A stretch of 64,000 nt of DNA from UBA1765 sp045615885 (GTDB taxonomy: Bacteria > Fibrobacterota > Fibrobacteria > Fibrobacterales > Fibrobacteraceae): contig JAZLFR010000031.1 of assembly GCA_045615885.1 (NCBI GenBank), positions 1 through 64,000 on the forward strand, in the 5' to 3' direction. Position numbers and translations under genes: made by a program. Below the pieces are notes generated by a model. That model was not told where the DNA came from and ran no database searches. It saw only the letters and a program-made list of their open reading frames with translations. Positions 57,701 to 64,000 of the stretch are shown in pieces (position 1 is the first letter of the stretch; each line of letters starts with the position of its first letter).

Positions 57701-60700
57701 AAGAAGCGCAATCGTAGTTTACAGGCTTGAAGCTCCATTCATAGTAGTTCGTAGAGCCTTCCAGCGAACCTTCACCCATCTGGATCGCAAAACGTACAGG
57801 AACTTTTGTAGCCTCCGTGCGGAAATGGATTTCCATCTTGATGGACTTGTAGCTCGTAAGATCCTTTACATCGGTATCAAAAATGCGTGTCACGCCAACT
57901 TGCTGGCCAGGCGACAAGTTCTTGTAATCGAGCACCAATGCCGTTTCCTTGAGCGTTGCATTCGTCTCGGAATCTTTTTCGGCCTTTGTATTCGGAGACT
58001 TGTAGTAGGTGCCAGCATCTTCGCGGTTGTTGATCGTAGTCACCTGCAGGAACGAGGAATCGGACTTGGATGAGCCATTCTGCTGCAGGCTGACTTCGGA
58101 ACCGTTTACTTCGACCATCTGGGAATTTTCAGAAGAGCTAGTCTTGTACAGGCTAGACACGTCAGAAGATTCCCATGCGTTACCCACAACGCCAAGGCTT
58201 ACAATCTGCACCTTTGCTTCCGACACACCGTTATTCAAATTTCCGAACCACAGCCTCGTGAACAGAGCTTCAGAAAGAATCGTCTTGTAATTGTTACCTG
58301 TTGCAGAAACAATCGTATCGTACTGGTCAAGCGGAATTCTCCAACGGCGCCAGCCATTCTTCAATTCCTCATACTGCGTAGGATCATCGCTAGAAAGATC
58401 GATGCGATAACGGACGAAGCTAATGTCTGTATCCAGGGAGCCGTTACGGTTGATATCTTCGGTATCGAACGCGCGTTCACCGGAGTTGTCTTCAGTACCA
58501 TTGATTGCACGCGGCGGGTCAGAATCGTCATCGTAATCGTCACTGTAGTTATCGAGGGCGATATCCGTCGTAGTCGTATTCACGTTCATCGAATTCATTT
58601 CGGTAGATACGCAGCCGGCCACGCGGCAGTCCCAAACCAGGCGAGTTTCTTCGGAACCCGAAAGGCCATCCAAGCCCTTGTCGTGCATGGTCGTGGTTGT
58701 GCCCAGATTGTTTTCACCATTGTATTCGCCGTTCGGGGCATAGCCGTTGATAGAGACGTCTTCGCTTATAAGGCCAAGGTCAAGGTAAATGGAACCAACA
58801 TTACCACGGGCAACAACTTCCACATAGCGCATTTCACTAAGATCCTGGTAATAGGAGCTGTTCGGGCGCATCACGCCACCCCAGGACTTGCCCATCAGGT
58901 TGTCGTTCGGACGAAGCGTAAATTTCAGCACGGTCAAGTGTTGGTTGTCTACTTCGGAATTGCCGACATTCGGATAAATGTACTTGTAAAGTTCGGTGCT
59001 GTTGCTATGCCAAATGAACTCACCTTGGTGACGGTAATCCTGGTCAGCGATGTAGGTTCCCACATTGTCAGATACGCCTCCCGGAGGAGAGGCTACTGTC
59101 CAAGAAAGCCTAGAGAGCGGGTATGTAAGGCCGGTCGTCGTGGCTTCAAAGTCTTCCACGAGAGCTGTTTTGTGACCGCTGGTGTTCGTATTGTGGTAGC
59201 TAGAGGCAAATTCAACTTCAAAATTCCAACTGGAGCGGGCCTTGCTGTACAGGAACGGAATCGCATCCATCATCGAAGAAATCGCATGCGTCGTATCTTG
59301 CAAGCGCAGGTTCATGCCCCATAGGAAGCTGGAGTACGGTTCGTTGCCAAGAGTCGGCGTAGAGGCAGTCGTGCTCAAGCTCTTGTACAAGGCGGTAATG
59401 CCAAACAGAGAACCTTCGCCAAAGCCATAACGTTCGAGCGGGAGTTCCGCGCGGGCACCGAGCAAAATTTTGTTGTTGATTTCAAAGAGTGGTTCGCATT
59501 CGAACGTGACCGTGATTTCCTTGTTCGGGTCGAGGGCGCGGTCACTCAAAAGTTCAATCTGGCCAAGCTCGTAGTTCACTTCGTAGTCAACGTCGCGAAC
59601 GAGCGTTTCGGAGCCGGCCTTCAACTTTTCTGTACCAGGGGAAATATCCATGCAAGCACCGGAACTCACGGAATGGCTGGAGTTCTGGTTGCGAACGCTA
59701 ATGGTAGAGCTGCGGCGCTTACCTACAGATTCAAAGTAGAATCGGTTCGTGTAGCGGTTCAGGTTCGAAACCGGGAGCGTATACAACTGCGCCATCGCAG
59801 CCGTGGAGTCGATATTGCGGAGCGGCTCCAAGCAGTTCTGACGTGCTAGTTCAGAAGCGTTTGCACCGGAGTATTCCTTGAGCGGTTTACAAGGCAGCCA
59901 CATTTCGCCGGTATAGTCGCCAGAGGAATTTTTCTTGAATATCGTAGCATCGTTTACAAGAATCGTACCGTTTGCCGTATCCGCAATGCCAAGAGTCTTC
60001 AAGTAATCATTCGACACACCATTCTTTGTCTTCATGCGCAAGATGAAACTAGAATAGCTGTCATTCGAAATGCCAACAGAATAAACGTTTCGAAGCATGA
60101 GCTTGTCAATATCGGTAAGTTCCGAAATCGTGGCATCCCACTGGATAAGCACAAGCGTAGAGCCGTCACGCACGGTGGCTCCTTTGCGACCGGTACCATC
60201 TCCACTCCAGCTGGCGGCGATAAGCGTATTCTTGCTTGCTCCCGAAATTTTCAAAATACCCGTCTTGGAATCATAGGTATAGTCGTTCGGAGAAATTTCT
60301 GTCATGCGCTCCACGGATTTTTCAATTCTCTTTCCGCTCGGAGTCACATAGATGACCTTCATATTGTCAAGCACATCTGTCGTAGAATTCGTGATTGCGC
60401 GCTTATAAAGCTTAAGGCCCGTTGCCGGGTAACTTGAAGTGGCCTTACCCGTAATTGCCGCACTGATGTAGTTGTTGCGGGCTTCCTGGTTCAAGAAGTA
60501 GTAACGGTAGGCGACAAAGCCCTTATCCAAAATCTGGAATTCGGTCGTACTTTCGCTGGCGTTTATCTTGTAAGATTCCTGGCTGCCACCATCCTGGGAA
60601 GCGATAGTGGTCAAATTCCAGTCGCCAAGCTTCCATTCAGCCTTGATACCGAACAAGCCCTTATGGTTTTCCGAATAACCGGTAAGTTCCGTTCCGCTCA

Positions 60701-61505
60701 GGCTAAGCGAAGTCGTACCAGCTTCAACACGTTGCAAAATGTAGTCTTCAAATTCGCCCTTGTACGATTCCTCGTAAACCACGCGGATCTGGTTCTTCAC
60801 ACCAAGGCCGCTCTCAACATTGTTGATTTCAACCGTAATGTACGGGCCGATTTTGCCCTTGACCATAAAGCTCGGGTCGTAAGAAAGCGACGGCGACGGC
60901 CAAAGGCTAGTTTCCGTGCTACCCGGGGCGTCATCATATTCACCATAGCCCTTCAAGCGAATGTCCATGGTACCCTGCAAATAGAGCTTGGGCTTGTCAA
61001 AGCCCCAGGTCTTCATCCAGGCTGGCATCGGCACAGGAATCGTGATGTCAAATTCCGACCCCACTTCAGGGGCCGAATAGCCGCCATCTGTCTGGCCGAC
61101 CAATGAGTTCATCCAGAGTCGGTTCAAGCCGACATCGTACATGTCGTTCACGTAGTCGGCAAGTTCCGGGTAGTTTGCAGACCAGAGTTCCGTAGATTCC
61201 TTGGAAAGCGGATTCACATACGTTTCAGAAACCTTCAAGCTACGCGTACCGACGTCAATGTCGTGTTCCTGCGTCAAATTGCGTGGCGGCTTCATTGCGG
61301 CCCCCGTAGCCATGCCGTTTTGCGGCACAAGGCCATCGAGAGGAGCCACCTGCGGAGGCAAATCCATGTAGCGCACAGAAGACTTGAAGTTATCCTGTGC
61401 GCCGGCATCTGCAGGCTGTTCCGTTTCTTGCGCAAACGGCAAAACCGCAGCGAACAAAAGTCCCGCCACGCCGAACTGCGCAATTTTACCAAACAGTCTA
61501 TTCAA
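54705..61505 (-). CDS. sprA: SprA/Sov-type outer-membrane translocon of the type IX secretion system
   Basis: A 2,266-residue protein, the largest in the window. It has a Sec signal (MNRLFGKIAQFGVAGLLFAA), a SprA N-terminal region, and long beta-rich stretches with tyrosine/tryptophan alternation that fit a huge outer-membrane barrel. Landmarks include NPLSKESTELWSANYPEL, VKGKIGPYITVEINNVESGL, VEDFEATTTGLTYPLSRLSW, and ISISYSKDYSPDDNLLQEYV. SprA forms a barrel of 36 strands that passes folded cargo across the outer membrane. The chain ends in a plausible beta-signal (FELAMMLRFN). Followed on the same strand by lepB and an Ig-like lipoprotein. The other T9SS genes (gldK-N, porT) are not in the window. 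Confidence 0.93.
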   Translation of the reverse strand: MNRLFGKIAQFGVAGLLFAAVLPFAQETEQPADAGAQDNFKSSVRYMDLPPQVAPLDGLVPQNGMATGAAMKPPRNLTQEHDIDVGTRSLKVSETYVNPLSKESTELWSANYPELADYVNDMYDVGLNRLWMNSLVGQTDGGYSAPEVGSEFDITIPVPMPAWMKTWGFDKPKLYLQGTMDIRLKGYGEYDDAPGSTETSLWPSPSLSYDPSFMVKGKIGPYITVEINNVESGLGVKNQIRVVYEESYKGEFEDYILQRVEAGTTSLSLSGTELTGYSENHKGLFGIKAEWKLGDWNLTTIASQDGGSQESYKINASESTTEFQILDKGFVAYRYYFLNQEARNNYISAAITGKATSSYPATGLKLYKRAITNSTTDVLDNMKVIYVTPSGKRIEKSVERMTEISPNDYTYDSKTGILKISGASKNTLIAASWSGDGTGRKGATVRDGSTLVLIQWDATISELTDIDKLMLRNVYSVGISNDSYSSFILRMKTKNGVSNDYLKTLGIADTANGTILVNDATIFKKNSSGDYTGEMWLPCKPLKEYSGANASELARQNCLEPLRNIDSTAAMAQLYTLPVSNLNRYTNRFYFESVGKRRSSTISVRNQNSSHSVSSGACMDISPGTEKLKAGSETLVRDVDYEVNYELGQIELLSDRALDPNKEITVTFECEPLFEINNKILLGARAELPLERYGFGEGSLFGITALYKSLSTTASTPTLGNEPYSSFLWGMNLRLQDTTHAISSMMDAIPFLYSKARSSWNFEVEFASSYHNTNTSGHKTALVEDFEATTTGLTYPLSRLSWTVASPPGGVSDNVGTYIADQDYRHQGEFIWHSNSTELYKYIYPNVGNSEVDNQHLTVLKFTLRPNDNLMGKSWGGVMRPNSSYYQDLSEMRYVEVVARGNVGSIYLDLGLISEDVSINGYAPNGEYNGENNLGTTTTMHDKGLDGLSGSEETRLVWDCRVAGCVSTEMNSMNVNTTTTDIALDNYSDDYDDDSDPPRAINGTEDNSGERAFDTEDINRNGSLDTDISFVRYRIDLSSDDPTQYEELKNGWRRWRIPLDQYDTIVSATGNNYKTILSEALFTRLWFGNLNNGVSEAKVQIVSLGVVGNAWESSDVSSLYKTSSSENSQMVEVNGSEVSLQQNGSSKSDSSFLQVTTINNREDAGTYYKSPNTKAEKDSETNATLKETALVLDYKNLSPGQQVGVTRIFDTDVKDLTSYKSIKMEIHFRTEATKVPVRFAIQMGEGSLEGSTNYYEWSFKPVNYDCASSERVSDCHEKNWLDNAFELDISDWTNLKIGRKPPYLEPVEKDLGGARAEKLRLVGNPSLTSVDWIRFVIIADDDASTNDLKGTFWIDDLRLSGMDTDWGYAARVGGQLNFSDFVTVSGTMRYQDGDFATLNSADGGSPKPKLSDAASQLDVAGDVNFSLNKFFPDEHGFHIPLGMGYSSTTKRPYMKPTDDMLLEREYLNDLMEDMVQRKLAVTTESEEQRLRDRAAAKGYESYSKNRNISISYSKDYSPDDNLLQEYVTQIFLERPAFSYSYNETEGRSAINADSTYSYRTVIEYKLGTFNKFAYKPFSSLGTFKLLKPLADSPFEPWPQTFDLTLFDFSYVRYVDQERDPDFVEPQVDRVVTYTADLTHKANIRWNIFSFLNTSYSINIKRDMLKDRESFVKENFFTSRDGSLFAADDIFAYDHTDRKVYVSADSIVAIPRDTIPQLNANGDTMTIDLQNPNSYKIIYDTTVFYKVDSVGHRDYGPEYGILKHERARTRQFTVNFTPNIIPFLPMNFNFSTNFTQQKTIPDDFSLRDETMVDQNYWTISQTNRFEFMPTFRLISFMELFGRGNAAQKFLEKIRWREIRATWTTNLTTNGENFTLAQLNEEQGVTPFEYYLYGLGIGNGYKNRGLWNIVSGDMGLDHRDDYRDFAEYRNRHVDTLVYQGNFTHSVSRSLQLSTGITLPFWDIAVTGDLQWKQDFSQSREYPLYTDSTLVWPKWGIGVSIPNFSQRVGFLNGFKSVSSTHRVDYTYTRSVKPFQSAEDSWSTQWNFNPLVRLSFLLQNNMRIDNAVRLKYDHTDRRPKEEVISQTNFPAEVEDISDTSKYFWETPWIHTSLYKDYAFNIGDDFTIIYPIKTKRGFQLWRWYIKLDNDIDVKFTAGYDFTKTIRRYYDPVEGYDMWVEDSGTDGVFRRFKMEDGSVATAYNPKLELTERTVPSRTHEWFLRPSAAYQFNKIVSTSAYIEYRQIHEKLDDETAHIRRILQFELAMMLRFN

Positions 61506-61813
61506 AATGCTTCAACGCCAAAAAAATATTGCCGAGCCAAAATAGAAATTGTTCATGCAAAAAAAGTAGCCAAGGTTGGGCAATACAGGCATTCCAACAC
61601 CTTTTTTGAGGTATTTGGGGAATCCAGGCAAAGAATGCCTCTTCGTAGGGTTACCAACATGTTGACAACTTGTTTAGTAGCGTTTATTACTTTGCAAAAA
61701 ATGCAGAATTGTGCTGACTTCACGCTTCGGCAGCATTTTGAAAAAGCGAGACAACATTTTGCAGGGGAAATGAGTCGTTTTACGGAAGTATGGCGTCTTT
61801 TTGAAGGCAGAAT

Positions 61814-61874
61814 ACTTATAAAAGCATAAAATCTCAATGTTTTATAAGCATAATTTGACACAAAATGACATTTT
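61814..61874 (-). repeat. CTTATAAAA/TGACACAAAATGACA element, copy 1
   Basis: CTTATAAAA at 61815-61823 and TTTTATAAG at 61840-61848 form a 9-bp inverted repeat. TGACACAAAATGACA follows at 61856-61870. Confidence 0.65.
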
Positions 61875-62002
61875 AACAAATTCTTGAGAGAAAATCCAAG
61901 CATTTAGGCAGATAAAACGGCAACTCACGCGTTTTTTTACCCGCCGCCACCAACACAAAACGACATTTTTCAAGAAAATTTTCAGTTTTTCCAAAAAATC
62001 TT

Positions 62003-62062
62003 ACTTATAAAAGCGCAATTTTCACGAAATTTATAAGCAATTTTCTGCAAAAAATGACCTTC
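62003..62062 (-). repeat. CTTATAAA/TGACA-type element, copy 2
   Basis: CTTATAAA and TTTATAAG form an 8-bp inverted repeat (about 62004-62037), followed by CTGCAAAAAATGACC. The order and spacing match copy 1 although identity is only about 70%. Confidence 0.6.
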
Positions 62063-62156
62063 TCTAAGAAAGGTTGACACTTTCGAGGTGTTTTTACAGA
62101 CCGAAACAAACTTTTTTCAGATTTTTGCAAACAAGTGGCAGCATAGCAAGCAAAAC

Positions 62157-62189
62157 AAAATCCCGTGCAGTTTTACTGCACGGGATTTT
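62157..62189. terminator. Terminator after the AIPR gene
   Basis: AAAATCCCGTGCAG and CTGCACGGGATTTT are perfect 14-bp arms around TTTTA, 16 bases beyond the AIPR stop. Confidence 0.9.
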
Positions 62190-62204
62190 GTCAATCAGCA
62201 AAGA

Positions 62205-64000
62205 TTAGAGGAAGCTATCGATGCCACCGCGGCACTTTTCCCAAGCAGGGTCCTTTTCGATAAGCAACTGGAGTACCTTTTCGTAGGTAGTCGTGTTGCC
62301 GAAGCCCTTCCACAGGCGACGTTCCACAGATTCGCCGGAATCCTTGTCGATCGTGGTGATGGTATCGTAGTAGGCCGGATCGTCCTTGAACTTTGTAACG
62401 AGAATGTTCTTGAGGTAGTCGCTGTAGATTTTGGAAGCATACTTCAAGATGGATTCGTTGAACAGGAGTTCGTTTTCGACGAGGTCTTCAAAGTCCTTGA
62501 TCGGGTTGCCGTAAACGAGCCAGTGACGCAGTGCAAGCGGCACGACGAGGTCGCGGACAGCGCTGCGGAACAGGAACTTGTCTTCAAGGCGGCCGTTCCA
62601 AGTGATCTTTGTAAGCGGGTTGCCATCGTTAGCTTCAATGGAAACGCCCTTGCCCGGAACGACATTGCGGACCTTGATCTGCAAGCGCACGAGCAGCTGC
62701 CAAGCCTTGGTGTAGGCGATGGTCTTGCGAACGAAATCTTTTTCCTTGTCCGGAGCAACGCGAACGAATGCACCGAAGCAGCGCTGGTACAAACTTTCCT
62801 TGTCGAAGATGCAGTCGCTGGACTTGCTTTCAGAAATGCGGCCGTCCATCATGAACAAGGTCTTTGCAAGTTCCGGGCGCATGCGGACTTCAAGCTTGCG
62901 GGTACGTGCCTTGAGGCGCACGCCATCCTTATAAACGTATGTGAAGCCTTCTTCCTGGTAACGCTGCCAAATGAAGAACTGCAAATCGTCTGCAGCACGG
63001 AGGTGGTAGCTGTAAACCGGGTTCTGGCGGTTGTTTGCCATGGTCACCTGGCGCAAGAAGGAATCTGCACCCGGGTACGGAACAACGACCTTCACCATCA
63101 CATTCGGGTTGATCGGGTTCTTGCTCTTCTTTGCATACTGTTCGTAGGTAAAGAGGGACTGTGCGCCGTTAATAATCTTCGGGCGTTCAATCAAAAGAAC
63201 CTTGCGACCATCGCGATCCTTGACGCGGAGGTCATCGCCAGTGAGGGTCATGCCGTTATGGAAGAACGGGAAGCCAGAAGCATCGCCTTCGCGTTCCATT
63301 TCCTGGAAGGCATCGATGAGGGCTGCATTCGTGTGCGTAAGGTTACCGAGGTAGGTACGGATGTTGCTGGAGACGATAGCCATATTATGCTTTGTCTTCA
63401 AGCGCTTACCGAGGGCCATGTGGTAATCATAGATAGTCTTGATTGGGCAGAAGCCAAGGAACAATTCGCCGTGTTCGCTCACCATGTGCAGAGGGTCTTC
63501 AACCATCTGGATTTCGAGTTTGTCGTCGGCGGAGCGCATATCCTTGGTCAAGTCATCGTGTTCAGCAATGATTTCGAGCTTTGCACGGTTTTCCATTTTC
63601 CAGATAGCGAGCTTGCGGCGCATATCCTTCAATGTTCTTTCAAGTTCAGAATCGGTAATATCGCGACTGGAACGTGTACGGAGCACCGTGATTTCGAGTG
63701 CTTCCATGTATGGGCGGCTTGCCGGTGCGTTGTCTTCCTCTTCTTCGTCTGCAGAGGAGTCCACCTTCAAGGTATCCCACGGGTCAGCTTCTTCGCCAAG
63801 GGAGCAGAAGAACGGATTCTTCGGTTCGCTGGTGCGGAAAACAGCAATGCGGAGCTGCTTAAGATCCTGGGTGAGGTTTGTTACGACGCGTTCGAGCGGA
63901 GTGTCTTCGTCAAGGAAAATGAAGAATTCCAAGTTGCCCTGAGAGTATTGGAAGCCATGGAAGCAACCTTCTTCATCGAGGTTCAAATGCCTAAGAGCCT
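62205..64000 (-). CDS. AIPR-family protein (abortive phage infection), 5' end missing
   Basis: A protein of at least 598 residues, open to the window edge, so the start lies beyond 64000. A TTG at 63986 is not a convincing start because the frame continues upstream of it. The AIPR core is visible near the middle: NMAIVSSNIRTYLGNLTHTN, SGFPFFHNGMTLTGDDLRV and LLIERPKIINGAQSLFTYEQ, matching the family's N-x-R-x-aLG, F-x-x-x-NNGITi and P-x-IVNGxQT pattern. AIPR proteins are linked to phage resistance in Lactococcus. An acidic insert (SSADEEEEDNAPAS) is present. Function is inferred from the family only. Confidence 0.78.
   Translation of the reverse strand, partial: ALRHLNLDEEGCFHGFQYSQGNLEFFIFLDEDTPLERVVTNLTQDLKQLRIAVFRTSEPKNPFFCSLGEEADPWDTLKVDSSADEEEEDNAPASRPYMEALEITVLRTRSSRDITDSELERTLKDMRRKLAIWKMENRAKLEIIAEHDDLTKDMRSADDKLEIQMVEDPLHMVSEHGELFLGFCPIKTIYDYHMALGKRLKTKHNMAIVSSNIRTYLGNLTHTNAALIDAFQEMEREGDASGFPFFHNGMTLTGDDLRVKDRDGRKVLLIERPKIINGAQSLFTYEQYAKKSKNPINPNVMVKVVVPYPGADSFLRQVTMANNRQNPVYSYHLRAADDLQFFIWQRYQEEGFTYVYKDGVRLKARTRKLEVRMRPELAKTLFMMDGRISESKSSDCIFDKESLYQRCFGAFVRVAPDKEKDFVRKTIAYTKAWQLLVRLQIKVRNVVPGKGVSIEANDGNPLTKITWNGRLEDKFLFRSAVRDLVVPLALRHWLVYGNPIKDFEDLVENELLFNESILKYASKIYSDYLKNILVTKFKDDPAYYDTITTIDKDSGESVERRLWKGFGNTTTYEKVLQLLIEKDPAWEKCRGGIDSFL

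Larger units (their letters stand above)
61506..62156. promoter_or_regulatory. Long non-coding region upstream of sprA with repeated elements
   Basis: About 650 bases with no convincing gene. It holds two copies of an element (61814-61874 and 62003-62062) described separately, a third partial copy of its TGACA part (AACACAAAACGACATTTT near 61952), and a CATGTTGACAACTTGTT near-palindrome at about 61659. The sprA promoter should lie at the low end but no clear -35/-10 pair is visible. Confidence 0.45.

Noticed and set aside
61263..61829. 188-codon plus-strand frame at the sprA 5' end
   Set aside because: Half of it is antisense to sprA; the rest is Arg/Gln-rich with no motif.

Overview
The window is a stretch of chromosome from a Fibrobacter-like bacterium. 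Three intact proteins and one decayed copy carry the FISUMP lipoprotein domain (Fibrobacter succinogenes major paralogous domain). Several lipoproteins have poly-serine linkers behind the lipid-anchored cysteine. There is a 2,266-residue SprA-type outer-membrane protein of the type IX secretion/gliding machinery. Ribosomal and housekeeping proteins are bacterial, base composition is moderate, and about ten lipoproteins suggest a diderm with a protein-rich envelope. I saw no plasmid or phage backbone, CRISPR array, rRNA or intact insertion sequence. One tRNA (Gly-GCC) is present.

Layout. 1-5.3 kb: an Rpn/PD-(D/E)XK transposase-family protein, then BatD and BatE, then a Gfo/Idh oxidoreductase and ComF on the other strand. 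5.34-5.97 kb: an odd low-complexity island. 6-11.5 kb: a signalling block with a zinc-ribbon protein of unknown role, a 7TM-HD-GYP-GGDEF protein, a 59-residue membrane protein and a membrane-bound class III nucleotidyl cyclase. 11.5-12 kb: tRNA-Gly followed by a hairpin-dense non-coding cassette flanked by a direct repeat of the tRNA tail plus terminator. 12-16.5 kb: hisH, a GYF_2-RDD membrane protein, murA and an AlbA/Schlafen-type ATP-binding protein. 16.5-19.3 kb: a duplicated FISUMP locus (one decayed copy, one intact) flanking a P-loop ATPase with an operator-like palindrome in its promoter. 19.8-24.1 kb: rpsP-rimM-trmD-rplS followed by two cyclic-nucleotide-binding-like proteins.

24.1-32.1 kb: rnc with an OppA-type lipoprotein, a TAXI binding lipoprotein paired with a GltS symporter and a small acidic protein, trmO, prfA and prmC. 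32-38.5 kb: envelope genes (RlpA, a TPR lipoprotein), a flavin reductase, an NhaC antiporter and a divergent pair of exported redox proteins. 38.4-44.5 kb: an accessory surface region with a truncated HAD gene, a PL14-like secreted protein and three serine-linker/FISUMP lipoproteins. 44.8-51.5 kb: mazG and dprA (start codons 1 bp apart on opposite strands), an FtsB/DivIC-like protein, an XPB-type helicase-associated protein and an exonuclease-DinG fusion. 51.5-61.5 kb: a probable co-directional envelope cluster, sprA-lepB-Ig-like lipoprotein. 62.2-64 kb: an AIPR abortive-infection-type protein that runs off the window end.

The most distinctive signals are non-coding: the GCGAAGC hairpin cassette behind tRNA-Gly, the TTACGCA/TGCGTAA palindromes, the repeated TGACACAAAATGACA/CTTATAAA element upstream of sprA, and the duplicated FISUMP locus with the ATPase between the copies. 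All functions are assigned by reading motifs; no database search was run.
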